From positions 1 through 64,000 of the forward strand of contig JAWQCY010000006.1 in the NCBI GenBank assembly GCA_036321795.1: a stretch of DNA of 64,000 nt, given 5' to 3'. Positions within the stretch are counted from its first letter, which is position 1. The number at the start of each line of letters is the position of its first letter. Under the pieces are notes generated by a model. The model saw only the letters and a program-made list of their open reading frames with translations, did not search any database and was not told where the DNA came from. Origin of the DNA: CAKVON01 sp902475665 (lineage in GTDB: Bacteria > Actinomycetota > Coriobacteriia > Coriobacteriales > Atopobiaceae). The position numbers and the translations under genes were made by a program. Of this stretch, positions 51,347-60,289 are shown one piece after another.

Positions 51347-52348
51347 CTAGAAGCCGCTCACGATGTCGCGCGCCCAGGAGCCGCTCTTCACGAGGGCCAG
51401 GATGAGCAGCACGCACATGGCCAGGTACTGCAGCGCGTAGGTGAGCCCGTTTGCGACCGCGTCGGCCGGGGTGCCCGTCCCGGGGTTCGCCCCGGTGAGC
51501 CCGCCGAGCACGAGCGGGAACGATATGAGCAGCACGAGGATGATGACGCCGGCGATGCAGACCGCCCCGAAGCTCTTCAGGTAGCCAAGGCCTATCTGGC
51601 GCGTGGCGTCCATGCCGAGGAACGCCAGCGGGATCGGGGCGAACGCGGCCATGATGTAGAGCTGGAGCGCGCGGGCCCAGCAGACCACGAGGGCGACGAC
51701 GTAGGCCGCCAGCACCACGACCCAGCTGATGAGGCTCACGACGAGCATGGCGATGAGCGACGGGATGTCGTCGTCGGTGGTGACGACGGACACCTCGGGC
51801 AGGTCGAGCGCGCCTCCGGCGCCGAAGAGCGCCTCGACTCGGTCGATGGCGAGCCCGCAGACCTCGTAGATCGACGCCATCAGGTCGAAGCTGTTCTGTA
51901 TGAGGAACAGGAACACGGCGAAGAACACGAGAAGGAAAACGACCTCCTTGACGCCGGGAAGGCTCTGGCTGCCGTCCATGCGCTGGGAGATCTCGATGAG
52001 CTTCAGGGTGAAGACCAGGCCGAGCACCCCGCACCCGATCGGCAGGATGGCAACCTGCCATACGCCCCGGGCGACGTCGTGCATGGTCAGGTCGCTCGAG
52101 CTCGTGAGCATGTGCGCGAAGTCGGCCGAGAGGATCCCGTTCGCGCCGATCGACCCGAGCACGCCCGTCTGAGCCTTGAACATCCAGTTGCAGCAGTCGC
52201 GCAGAAGGCCGCACAGCCAATCGTTGACGTCCCCGGCTATGTCGGCGTATGCCGGCTGCGCGGGGACGAGCAGGAGCGCGCAGAGGGCGAACGCCGCCGC
52301 GGCGGAGATGGCGAACGCCCTGCGGCGCTGCGCCTTGAGCGCCCTCAT
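51347..52348 (-). CDS. VirB6/TrbL-like integral membrane protein
   Basis: The 333-residue protein has an N-terminal hydrophobic segment ending AQPAYADIAG (probable signal peptide) and then several membrane helices (WQVAILPIGCGVLGLVFTL, EVVFLLVFFAVFLFLI, LIAMLVVSLISWVVVLAAYV, AGVIILVLLISFPLVLGG, ALQYLAMCVLLILAL). Topology and location fit the channel-forming VirB6 component of Gram-positive conjugation machines. GGAGG lies inside the end of the preceding gene, two bases separate the coding regions, so translation is coupled. Confidence 0.82.
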   Translation of the reverse strand: MRALKAQRRRAFAISAAAAFALCALLLVPAQPAYADIAGDVNDWLCGLLRDCCNWMFKAQTGVLGSIGANGILSADFAHMLTSSSDLTMHDVARGVWQVAILPIGCGVLGLVFTLKLIEISQRMDGSQSLPGVKEVVFLLVFFAVFLFLIQNSFDLMASIYEVCGLAIDRVEALFGAGGALDLPEVSVVTTDDDIPSLIAMLVVSLISWVVVLAAYVVALVVCWARALQLYIMAAFAPIPLAFLGMDATRQIGLGYLKSFGAVCIAGVIILVLLISFPLVLGGLTGANPGTGTPADAVANGLTYALQYLAMCVLLILALVKSGSWARDIVSGF

Positions 52349-52350
52349 GG

Positions 52351-53070
52351 CTACATCGCCTCCAGCGAGCCGCCGCGCGAGACCACGGTGACCACCGTCG
52401 AGGCGGGGTCGTCGAGCGTGAAGGTCGTCGACGCGACGTTCCCGGCGTAGTCGAGCCACACCTCCTTGTCCCAGGTGGCTCCCGTCGCCCGCGGGGACAC
52501 CTCCGCCGCCTTTTTGGCGACGATGTCCTTGATGTCGGCTGAGTCGGCGCCCAGCGCCTTGGAGAGGCGGTCGTCGGTGCCGGTCACGGAGAACGCTCCG
52601 TCTTGCGCCTTCTGGGGCACGTAGGCCTGCGTCAGGAGGTCGCATGCCAGGGTGCGGGCGTCCCCGTCGCCCGAGACCTGGATGAGCGAGAGCCCTCCCG
52701 CCTTGTCGCCGGTTCCCTTGACCTCGATGGGCACGCTGAGCACGCCGCCGGCCTCGGAGGGCTCCTCGGCCGAGAAGAACCAGGCGCGCTCGGTGCCGCC
52801 CGCGCTCTCCACCATGGCGCCCTCGACGATCCGCAGCGTGGCTGTCGGGTCGTCGGCGCCCGTCCATGCGGTGTTCCAGAGCGCCTCGGCGCCCGAGGCG
52901 GCCTTCCCGGTTGCCGCGTCGGCGCCTGCAGCCGCGGGCTGCTCTTGCTCCTGGGGACTATCCTGCGCGCCTTCCTGCGGGGCGATGGCGCAGCGCGCCG
53001 CGCCCGCGCCGAGCGCCACGGTGAGCGCGCCTGCCGCGACGGCGGCCATGACCCTTGACTTTCCCTGCAT
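52351..53070 (-). CDS. Secreted or membrane-anchored transfer protein
   Basis: The 239-residue protein has an N-terminal hydrophobic signal (VMAAVAAGALTVALGAGAAR), an alanine/glutamine-rich linker, and a soluble domain with WFFSAEEPSEAGGVLSVPIE and KEVWLDYAGNVASTTFTLDD. A cysteine after the signal does not make a standard lipobox. Position between the hydrolase and VirB6 is that of TcpC/VirB8-like proteins in related systems, but sequence similarity could not be established. Confidence 0.55.
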   Translation of the reverse strand: MQGKSRVMAAVAAGALTVALGAGAARCAIAPQEGAQDSPQEQEQPAAAGADAATGKAASGAEALWNTAWTGADDPTATLRIVEGAMVESAGGTERAWFFSAEEPSEAGGVLSVPIEVKGTGDKAGGLSLIQVSGDGDARTLACDLLTQAYVPQKAQDGAFSVTGTDDRLSKALGADSADIKDIVAKKAAEVSPRATGATWDKEVWLDYAGNVASTTFTLDDPASTVVTVVSRGGSLEAM

Positions 53071-53079
53071 TGGTTTCTC

Positions 53080-54681
53080 CTATCTCGCGGTGAGCGCGCA
53101 GCTGAAGCTGCCGATGCCGCTCGCTATGCGGCACACGTCGCCCGTTCGCGGCTCGTGTATGTACCTGTCGTCGCCGATGTAGATGGCCACGTGGCCCGAG
53201 CGGTAGAGGATGTCGCCGGGCTTCGCCTCCGAGAGCGGTATGCGCCTGAGCTCCTCGTACTGGGAACCCGTGTAGTGGCTTATGCGGATGCCCGCCTGCG
53301 CGTAGCAGTACTGCGTGAGCCCGCTGCAGTCGAGCGCCTTGCCGGGGGTCGAGCCTCCCCACACGTAGGGCACGCCGAGCTGGCTGTACGCCGCCTCGAC
53401 GATCGCGTTCCCGTTCGCGGTCGAGTCCTTCAGGTCCTCGACCGTCATGGAGTCGAGCCGGTAGAGGCCCCATTGCGCCATGATCGACTTCAAGGACTCG
53501 ACGTAGGACGAGTCGGTCGCCCAGCCGGCGTCCTTGAGCCCCTCGGCCATCCTGTCCGAGTCGTGCCTCTCGATCGCCTCCCGGATGAGGGCGTTGCCCG
53601 AGTAGCGCTCCGCCTGCAGGAAGACCCTGCTGCGGAAGCGGATGCACTCGGCGTCGCCGGTGAAGCGGATGAAGCTCGCCGTGATCTGGGTGTGCTCGCC
53701 GGGCACGTACTCCTCGCTGGTGGCCCAGTTCGCCTTGCCGGCCACCTCGGGGCAGCCCGCGTAGCCCGACCACCACTTCATGCCGAAGAGGTTGTGGTCG
53801 CGCTCTGCGAGCTGGCTCATGCGGTCGCCCTGGCCGGACTCCTGGATGATCTGCGCGATGGTGCAGCCCGCCGGGTGCCCGTACTCCTCCTGGCACTCGA
53901 GCGCCGCCTCGACCATCTCGTAGGTGATGTAGGGCGGCAGCCCCTCGAGGCCCTGCTTGGAGGCCGCGTCGTCCCAGAAGCCGAACAGCGCGCTCAGCAG
54001 CTGCGCGACGGCGAGCGCGCAGGCGACGAAGGCCACGATGCCGGCCACCGCCCCGAGCAGGGCGGGCGCTGCGCCCGAGACCGCGCCCGCGATCGCGGAG
54101 GCGGCGCCCTTCGACCCCGCGGCTCGGGCCGCCTCGCCCGACGCCTGCGCGGCCGCCTGGGCCGCCTGGTGCTTGGCCGGGGCGGTCGCGCCGGCTGCCT
54201 CGGGGCCGCGCGCGCCTCCCTTTGGGGCGCCGAGCGCGGTCGCCGCCTTGCGGCTGCCTTGGGCTGCTTTCTTCGCCTTCCTCTGCCGCAGCCTTCCCGC
54301 GGCCTTCTTGGCCGCACGCCCCGCGTCGTACATGCCCGAGGCGCCCTCGAGCTCCTCCGAGTCGTCGAGCTGGGAGACGGCCTCCCGGGCGATCGCCAGC
54401 TTCGCCGCATCGACGCGCGAGCGCATCGCGGCCGCCGCGCGCCGGTCGCCGGCTGGTTGGGACAATTTGTCCCCGAGCCCGCCTTCCGGCGCGTCGGGCC
54501 TGGAAGGGCGCCCCTTCGCCGTTGCGGCGGGGCCTCCCGCCTCGTCGAGCGGGCCGGCACCCTCCGAGACGTTTCCCAGGGCGTCGCGCTCGGTCTCCGC
54601 GACGTCGCCCGCGGTGAGCACGTCGCGGCGCTGCGCCCCGACCACCTCGAGCATCCCGCCGCCCTCGCTCGGGCCGGCCAT
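53080..54681 (-). CDS. Bifunctional cell-wall hydrolase of the secretion system (glucosaminidase + NlpC/P60)
   Basis: The 533-residue protein has a long Ala-rich, charged N-terminus, one membrane helix (about 205-232), and a glucosaminidase-type domain (about 250-405; catalytic Glu281 in IIQESGQGDRMSQLA, DHNLFGMKWW). A C-terminal NlpC/P60 domain (about 425-533) has Cys452 in LDCSGLTQYCY and His497 in SGHVAIYIG. It cuts glycan and peptide bonds to open the wall for the channel, the VirB1/TcpG role. GCGGAGGAAT precedes the ATG, directly after the VirB4 stop. Confidence 0.9.
   Translation of the reverse strand: MAGPSEGGGMLEVVGAQRRDVLTAGDVAETERDALGNVSEGAGPLDEAGGPAATAKGRPSRPDAPEGGLGDKLSQPAGDRRAAAAMRSRVDAAKLAIAREAVSQLDDSEELEGASGMYDAGRAAKKAAGRLRQRKAKKAAQGSRKAATALGAPKGGARGPEAAGATAPAKHQAAQAAAQASGEAARAAGSKGAASAIAGAVSGAAPALLGAVAGIVAFVACALAVAQLLSALFGFWDDAASKQGLEGLPPYITYEMVEAALECQEEYGHPAGCTIAQIIQESGQGDRMSQLAERDHNLFGMKWWSGYAGCPEVAGKANWATSEEYVPGEHTQITASFIRFTGDAECIRFRSRVFLQAERYSGNALIREAIERHDSDRMAEGLKDAGWATDSSYVESLKSIMAQWGLYRLDSMTVEDLKDSTANGNAIVEAAYSQLGVPYVWGGSTPGKALDCSGLTQYCYAQAGIRISHYTGSQYEELRRIPLSEAKPGDILYRSGHVAIYIGDDRYIHEPRTGDVCRIASGIGSFSCALTAR
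54461..54475. repeat. 15-bp palindrome GGGACAATTTGTCCC, copy 2
   Basis: Inside the hydrolase gene; continues CCGAG exactly as copy 1 does. Confidence 0.8.
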
Positions 54682-54683
54682 TC

Positions 54684-57161
54684 CTATTCCTCCGCCTCTC
54701 GCGCCGCCCGGCGCATCTCGCGCTCGGCGACCTCTGCGGGCTTGGTGTTCCACAGGTCGTAGAGCGGGCCTTTCGGGAAGTCGTCGGTGATGGGCACGCG
54801 GATCCCGGCGCTGATGAGCAGGCCCTCGCCGGGCTTGACGGCGTCGCCGATGTAGCCGCGCTCCGTGGCGGAGAGCTGGAGCATCTCCGCCCATGCGTCG
54901 AGGTCGGCGGTGGACTGCTTGTGCAGCAGGAAGAACTCGGAGTTGAGCACCATGTCGCGGGCCTCGGCGTTGGCCAGCATGTGGCTCGTGTTCTGGCTGA
55001 TGCCGGTGCAGATGAGGCCGAACTTGCGCCCCTCGCGCCACAGGCGGGCGAAGTACTCGACCACCGTCGGGTGCGCGAAGAGGCTCTGCACCTCGTCGAT
55101 GTAGAGCCAGGTGTAGTTGGGGCGCGGCGGCGTTACCATCACGCGGTTGCGCACCATCTCGAGCGCCGTGATCATGCCGAACACGCGCATGTTCTGGCCG
55201 AGGCCGTGCATGTCGATGTTGGTGATGCGGTTGTCGAGCGCCACGTTGCTCTGGCCGTTGAAGAAGGAGAACGCGCCCTTCACGTAGCGCTCGTAGCGCA
55301 GCGCGATGTCGGCGGCCTCGGGCTCGGGCTGAGCGAGCAGCGCCGCGTGGAAGTCGCCGAGCGTGGGCAGGCGGCCGTCCCTCGCGCACTCCCGGTACGC
55401 CTCGCCGACGCAGCGGGCGATGATCGAGCGGTCGCGCTCCGGCAGGCCCTCGTGGCCCTCGGCCATGAGCGCGCTCGAGAGCGCGAGCACCGCGTCGGTC
55501 TTGTACGCGAGCTTGGCGGCGTCGGCGCGGTCCGCGACGTCGGCGGTGTCGAGGGGGTTGAGCACCGCCGAGCATCCCGGGGCGAGCTCGACGTTCGCGC
55601 CGCCGAGCGCGCCGACGAGGTTGCCGTACTCGCCGGCCGGGTCGAAGATCACGACCTCGTCCTCGGGGTGCGCGAGCACGGTGTTGGTTATCTCGCGCTT
55701 CACCGAGAAGCTCTTGCCCGAGCCGGGCTTGCCGCACACGAAGCCCATGGGGCTCGCCAGGCGCTTGCGGTCGCACAGCACCAGGTTCCCGCTCTCCCTG
55801 GACTGCCCGTAGTAGCCTCCGCCCGCCTCGTCGAGGCTCTGGCTGGCGAAGGGCATCTGCATGGCCACCTGCCCCGTGGTGAGGTAGCGGCTCACGGTGA
55901 CGTGGTTGTCCCCGAGCGGGAGCACCGAGTTGAGAGCCTGGCGCTGCCGGAAGTGGAGCGGCTCGAGGCCGATCGTGCAGCCCTGCGCGACGCTCGTCAC
56001 CTGCTGGACGCGGCGGTCGAGCTCCTCGAGGCTGTCGGCCCAGGTGTAGACGAGGCCCGTGTAGACGAACAGGCGCTCGGACTTGTTGCGCAGGAAGTCG
56101 AGCAGCTCCTCGGCCTCCTCCTTCGAGAAGCGCAGCTCGGGCGGCAGGATCTGGTAGTCGTAGCCCTTCTTCACGGCGCTCATCTGCTCGTCGATGATCT
56201 CCTTGTCCATCCAGTCGATCTGGCGCTTCACGAGCGCGAGCGCCTCGCTCTGCGCGATGGGCTGCACGTGCAGCGTCACGTTGAGCGGCAGCGGCAGGTC
56301 GATGATGGAGGCGAGGTAGGTCTCCTCGATGACCGACCCGAAGCTGCGCACCGCGAGCACCGCGCCGTAGCGCCCGTCGCTGCGGAAGCAGTCGGACCTG
56401 CCCTCGGGCTTGAAGTCGAGCGTGGAGGGCATGACGAAGTCCTTCGTGCGCGCTCCCGACGTCGGGGACAATTTGTCCCAGGAGAACTCGAAGCGCGACC
56501 CCGGGCGCAGCTGCCCCTGCAAAAGCTCGAGCCTCTCGACGCCGTCGAGGGCGCGCGACGAGCAGCGTATGCGCGCGAGCGTCTGCTCCACGTCGCCCCG
56601 GATGCGCGCGAGCTTGGGCACCGCGGCGTCGACGTCGTCGGCGCCCACGGCGTAGGTCAGGTAGCGGTGGCGCACGAGGTTCGAGACGCCCTCGCGCATC
56701 TTGTCGTTGAGGATCCGGTTGTACTCTTCGGCGAGCCCGGCGGTGGCGCGCTCCCCGGGCTCGAAGAAGACCTTGCGGCCGACCTCGTCGGCGGGGATGG
56801 GCGCGTTCACTACCTGGAGCTGCACGTGGGAGTCCGCCGGGAAGTAGTTGAACAGCGAGCTCATCACGGTGAAGGCCGTCTCGCGCGCCTCCTTGCGCGC
56901 GGACTGGTAGCTGATGTCGGAGAACTCGACCGTCTGGCTGAACACCCCGGGCATCACCTGGGCGATGCCGTCCCTGTACATGGCGTCGTAGCCGACGTAG
57001 GCGGCCATCTCGCGCGAGCGGTCGCGCTCCCGGCGGCGCCTCTGCCGCTCGGCCTCCGCGCCCTTCGAGGCGTCCTTGCGCCCGCCCGTGCCGCCGAGGA
57101 GCAGCCCGAGGGTGCTCGGGCGCTTCGGCCTATTCTCCTTGTTGCTTCTTGCTCGGCTCAT
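54684..57161 (-). CDS. VirB4-type conjugation ATPase
   Basis: The 825-residue ATPase has Walker A GKPGSGKSFSVKRE (about residue 475), Walker B WLYIDEVQSLF (about 687) and C-terminal ISQNTSHMLANAEARD and FFLLHKQSTAD, matching VirB4/TraC/ConE proteins. It powers assembly and substrate movement at the inner face of the membrane. AAAGGAG precedes the ATG. It overlaps the PrgI-like gene by 32 bp, the usual PrgI-VirB4 pairing of Gram-positive elements. Confidence 0.94.
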   Translation of the reverse strand: MSRARSNKENRPKRPSTLGLLLGGTGGRKDASKGAEAERQRRRRERDRSREMAAYVGYDAMYRDGIAQVMPGVFSQTVEFSDISYQSARKEARETAFTVMSSLFNYFPADSHVQLQVVNAPIPADEVGRKVFFEPGERATAGLAEEYNRILNDKMREGVSNLVRHRYLTYAVGADDVDAAVPKLARIRGDVEQTLARIRCSSRALDGVERLELLQGQLRPGSRFEFSWDKLSPTSGARTKDFVMPSTLDFKPEGRSDCFRSDGRYGAVLAVRSFGSVIEETYLASIIDLPLPLNVTLHVQPIAQSEALALVKRQIDWMDKEIIDEQMSAVKKGYDYQILPPELRFSKEEAEELLDFLRNKSERLFVYTGLVYTWADSLEELDRRVQQVTSVAQGCTIGLEPLHFRQRQALNSVLPLGDNHVTVSRYLTTGQVAMQMPFASQSLDEAGGGYYGQSRESGNLVLCDRKRLASPMGFVCGKPGSGKSFSVKREITNTVLAHPEDEVVIFDPAGEYGNLVGALGGANVELAPGCSAVLNPLDTADVADRADAAKLAYKTDAVLALSSALMAEGHEGLPERDRSIIARCVGEAYRECARDGRLPTLGDFHAALLAQPEPEAADIALRYERYVKGAFSFFNGQSNVALDNRITNIDMHGLGQNMRVFGMITALEMVRNRVMVTPPRPNYTWLYIDEVQSLFAHPTVVEYFARLWREGRKFGLICTGISQNTSHMLANAEARDMVLNSEFFLLHKQSTADLDAWAEMLQLSATERGYIGDAVKPGEGLLISAGIRVPITDDFPKGPLYDLWNTKPAEVAEREMRRAAREAEE
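56465..56479. repeat. 15-bp palindrome GGGACAATTTGTCCC, copy 3
   Basis: Inside the VirB4 gene; flanking bases differ on the right side from copies 1 and 2. Confidence 0.8.
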
Positions 57162-57555
57162 AGAGCTCGGCTCCTTTCTTCCTTGCCCTGCGCCTCGCGC
57201 GACGTCCCGGGCGGCCCGGGCGCGGCGAGCCCTCGGGGAGGCTCCCGGCGAGGCAGGGCTCGTACGCGAGCAGCTGCGGGGAGAACTCGTGTGCCGCCAA
57301 AAGCGGCAGCAGCTCCTCGGCGCGCATGCCGAAGGGCCGCCAGAACCCGGCGAGCCAGAACGGCATGCTGCAGAGCATGATCGGGAAGGCCGCGTCCGCG
57401 ACGTCGGCGTGCAGGCCCAGGTGGACGAAGGCCGCCGCCCCGACCGCGCTGCCGAAGCCGAGCGACACGCATGCGAGCGTGCGCAGGCTCATCTTCCCGA
57501 CGATCTTCTCCTCGTACTCCCCGATGTCCTTCTGCACCGGTATCCGGAGCGCCAT
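57130..57555 (-). CDS. PrgI family membrane protein (VirB3-like)
   Basis: The 141-residue protein begins IPVQKDIGEYEEKIVGKMSL, the PrgI signature, has two membrane helices (about 26-48 and 57-74), and a basic cytoplasmic tail (GRRARRRARKKGAELYEP). PrgI-type proteins pair with VirB4 at the membrane. It overlaps the VirB4 gene. Confidence 0.87.
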   Translation of the reverse strand: MALRIPVQKDIGEYEEKIVGKMSLRTLACVSLGFGSAVGAAAFVHLGLHADVADAAFPIMLCSMPFWLAGFWRPFGMRAEELLPLLAAHEFSPQLLAYEPCLAGSLPEGSPRPGRPGRRARRRARKKGAELYEPSKKQQGE

Positions 57556-57567
57556 CCGCGACGCCCC

Positions 57568-57783
57568 CTATGCCGGCAGCCAGGACGTGTCCAGCTGCCC
57601 GAAGTAGACCGACGCGGCGATGATGATCGCGCCGCCGGCGATGGTGGAAATGGCGGTCGCGATCTGCGGGCCGCCCTGCTGCTCCCTGATGGCCAGGCCG
57701 AGCGAGACCGCTCCCCACACGACCAGGAAGCCGCCGAGGAAGGTCACGCAGCCCGACACGAGCTTGATGACGTTTGCGAGCAT
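57568..57783 (-). CDS. Small two-helix protein, VirB2/Maff2-like
   Basis: The 71-residue protein has two membrane helices (LVSGCVTFLGGFLVVWGAVSL and ATAISTIAGGAIIIAASVYF) joined by a charged loop REQQGGPQ. This hairpin shape is that of Maff2/TrbC/VirB2 subunits found between VirD4 and PrgI genes. The gap to VirD4 holds a perfect GC-rich hairpin (57826-57846). AAAGGAGAGC precedes the ATG. Confidence 0.75.
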   Translation of the reverse strand: MLANVIKLVSGCVTFLGGFLVVWGAVSLGLAIREQQGGPQIATAISTIAGGAIIIAASVYFGQLDTSWLPA

Positions 57784-57867
57784 GCTGCTCTCCTTTGCTT
57801 TCGGTTGACGATGTTCCTTGCTGCTCCTCCCCCGCGGCGGGGGAGGCCCGCGCCCTCCGCGGCCCCG

Positions 57868-59685
57868 TCACGAGGCGCCGTCCTTCCGCCTGCGGTACTC
57901 CGCGAAGTCGAACGGGCCGCGGCGCGTGGCCTCCTCGAGCAGGCGCGAGCGCGGGTGGCGCTCGAGCCGGTACTTCCGGTCCATGAGCGGCATGCACCCG
58001 TTCACGAGCACGAGCGCGTCCTCGCGCGGCATGCGCGCCACCTCGGCGGGCTGTATGAGGTCGCGCTCGGAGATGCCGCGGTTCACGGTCCGGGTCCAGC
58101 CGGCGCCCCGCGAGTCGCTCTGCGTCTCGCTCGCCACCGTCTGCTTGCCGGCCATCTTGCTGATCTCCTCGTTGGTCTCGTTCGCCTTGCCGCCCAGGTA
58201 GAGCAGCGTGTCGCAGGCGTTCACGATGGTCTCGGCGTTATTGTCGCCGTAGGTCTCCTTCAGCTGCGAGAGCGACTGGGCGATCATCGAGACGGCGATG
58301 TTCCTGCTGCGGGTGACGGCGATGGTCCGCTCGAAGTCGGGTATGCGCCCGATGTTGGCGAACTCGTCGAAGACGAAGTGCACCGTCGTGGGCAGCGAGC
58401 CGCCGTGCGCCTCGAGCGCCTCGGCGCAAAGCGCGCTCACGGCCGTATCCATGAGCAGGGCGAACAGGAAGTCGAAGGTCGAGTCGGTGTCGCTCATAGA
58501 CGCGAAGAGCGCGACCTTGGCGCCCTCGTCGCCCATGTGGGCGAGGTCGAGCTCGTCTTTGGAGGTGAGGTCGCGCACGGCGCGGATGGAAAGCGGCTTC
58601 AGGCGGACGTTGCAGCTCGAGAGCATCGACTTCATGGTGTCGCCGGCGGCCACGCGGAACTCGCGGTAGCTCGCGAGCGCGAAGTCGTCGGGCGGCGCGG
58701 GCTCGCGGACCTTGACCCACTCCCACGCGCCGTCCTCCTCGGAAAAGCCGCGCAGCGATCCGCCCTCCGCCGAGGCGCCGCCGCGCCTGACGTAGCGCTC
58801 GCCGGTCTCCAGCTCGCGGAACACCATGTCGAGCGGGCTCATGTAGCCCGGGTCGTCGCGGGCGTCGGCGAGCGAGAGCAGCGTGAGCAGCCCGTCGAGG
58901 TTTCGGTCGGCGGGCTCGCAGTGCATGACGAGGTAGGCCGTGAGCGCGGTGTAGACCAGGCGCTCGGCCTTCTCCCAGTAGGGGTCGCCCTTGTGGTCGG
59001 CGTCGCCCTCGGTGTTGGCGACGATGCCGCGGGCGAAGCGGATGACGCCCGCCTCGTCGCGTATGTAGGCTATGGGGTTGAAGCGCATGGAGCGCGTGAA
59101 GTCGATGGTGTCGAACGCGCGGATCTCGTAGCCGAGCTCCGCCAGCGCGCCGCCCATCTCGCGGATGAGCGTGCCCTTCGGGTCGGTCACGAAGAAGCTG
59201 GCGTTGGCCTGCAGGAGGTTCGGCTTGACGTAGTAGCGCGTCTTGCCGGTGCCGGGTCCTCCCACCACGAGCACGTTGTCGTTGGTGTCGGTGGAGAGGT
59301 CGAACCTGCGGCTCACGAGGCGGATGCGCGCGTTGTCGGTGAGGATGATGTTGTTGTCGGGGTCCTTGGGGTCGCCGAAGGGCGCGATGTCCTTGCGCGT
59401 GGCCCACCTGGAGCTACCGTGCTCCTCGCCGTCGCGCCGGGCCCCCTTGGTCCCCAGTGAGCGGGCCCAGGCGAGGAGCGCGCCGCACGCGCAGGCGGTC
59501 CCGGCGCACAGGGGAACCGCCTCCGCGGAGAAGACGCGCCCCGCGCGGAGCGCCGCGGGGATCGCCGCCATGGCGGCCTCCGGGTCGAGGATCGGGCTCG
59601 TGCCCGACGCCGCGATTGCCGCGGCCGCAAAGTCTCCCGCGGCGAACGCCGCCGCGGCCAGCGCGGCCGCCGCCTGCCACCTCAT
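57868..59685 (-). CDS. VirD4/TraG coupling protein
   Basis: The 605-residue ATPase has two N-terminal hydrophobic segments (about residues 4-27 and 55-75), Walker A GGPGTGKT (142-149), FFVTDPKGTLIREMG, Walker B VHFVFDEFANIGRIPDFERT and the MIAQSLSQLKETYG motif of coupling proteins. It hands the relaxase-DNA complex to the channel. The stop region is followed by the VirB2-like gene; its start overlaps the PcfB-like gene (ATGA). Confidence 0.95.
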   Translation of the reverse strand: MRWQAAAALAAAAFAAGDFAAAAIAASGTSPILDPEAAMAAIPAALRAGRVFSAEAVPLCAGTACACGALLAWARSLGTKGARRDGEEHGSSRWATRKDIAPFGDPKDPDNNIILTDNARIRLVSRRFDLSTDTNDNVLVVGGPGTGKTRYYVKPNLLQANASFFVTDPKGTLIREMGGALAELGYEIRAFDTIDFTRSMRFNPIAYIRDEAGVIRFARGIVANTEGDADHKGDPYWEKAERLVYTALTAYLVMHCEPADRNLDGLLTLLSLADARDDPGYMSPLDMVFRELETGERYVRRGGASAEGGSLRGFSEEDGAWEWVKVREPAPPDDFALASYREFRVAAGDTMKSMLSSCNVRLKPLSIRAVRDLTSKDELDLAHMGDEGAKVALFASMSDTDSTFDFLFALLMDTAVSALCAEALEAHGGSLPTTVHFVFDEFANIGRIPDFERTIAVTRSRNIAVSMIAQSLSQLKETYGDNNAETIVNACDTLLYLGGKANETNEEISKMAGKQTVASETQSDSRGAGWTRTVNRGISERDLIQPAEVARMPREDALVLVNGCMPLMDRKYRLERHPRSRLLEEATRRGPFDFAEYRRRKDGAS

Positions 59686-60233
59686 CTCTCGGGCCCCTCG
59701 ATCTGGCGCGGGCCGCGGTCCCGGCCGATGCCCTGGCTGTGGGCCCTCGACGCCTCGCGCGCCCGCTCGGCGCGCTCCGCCAGCCGCTCGGGCGCCTGGC
59801 GCCTCTCGGCGATCTCGGAGAGCCGCTCCCTTGCGCGATCGGCGGCCTTGCCCGTCTCTTGCTCCAGCTGGCGGAAGGCCTCGTCGACCTCGGGGGCGTC
59901 CTCCACCTTGAAGAGCAGCCAGTCGCGGCCCTCGCCGGGGATGATGTGGTGCTCGACCGACGCGGCGCGCAGCTTGTCGGAGACGACCTCCTTGATCGTC
60001 GCGTACTCGGGAAGCCCAGAGAGCTCCTCGAGGCTGAGCTTCGCGTAGGCCGGCACGCCGTCGGCCGCGATGGCCTCGGCGCGCCCGCCGGCGATGGTCC
60101 CGCGGATTCCCGCGAGGCGCTCGGAGAGCTCCCTCGCGCTGCGCGCCATTGCCTCGGCGCCGGCCTCCTGGCCGATCCTCAGCATCCAGTCGAGCAGCTT
60201 GCCGCCCGCCTCGTCCCCGTAGTCGCTCGCCAT
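59682..60233 (-). CDS. PcfB-like (DUF3801) protein
   Basis: The 183-residue protein has a central segment LEELSGLPEYATIKEVVSDK and LLFKVEDAPEVDEAFRQLEQ, which fits the DUF3801/PcfB family. PcfB of pCF10 binds the coupling protein and helps dock substrates. Direct overlap with virD4 supports this. The C-terminal tail LAERAERAREASRAHSQ matches tails on two other proteins here. GGGAGG precedes the ATG. Confidence 0.72.
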   Translation of the reverse strand: MASDYGDEAGGKLLDWMLRIGQEAGAEAMARSARELSERLAGIRGTIAGGRAEAIAADGVPAYAKLSLEELSGLPEYATIKEVVSDKLRAASVEHHIIPGEGRDWLLFKVEDAPEVDEAFRQLEQETGKAADRARERLSEIAERRQAPERLAERAERAREASRAHSQGIGRDRGPRQIEGPER

Positions 60234-60289
60234 CCCGCGCCTCCCTTCCAGTCGAGATGAAAAAGGGCGCCTTCGCGCCCCGGTCGTCC

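Noticed and set aside
57826..57846. Terminator between virD4 and the VirB2-like gene
   Set aside because: The hairpin is perfect but lacks a T tract on the minus strand, so it is more likely a processing or stability element.
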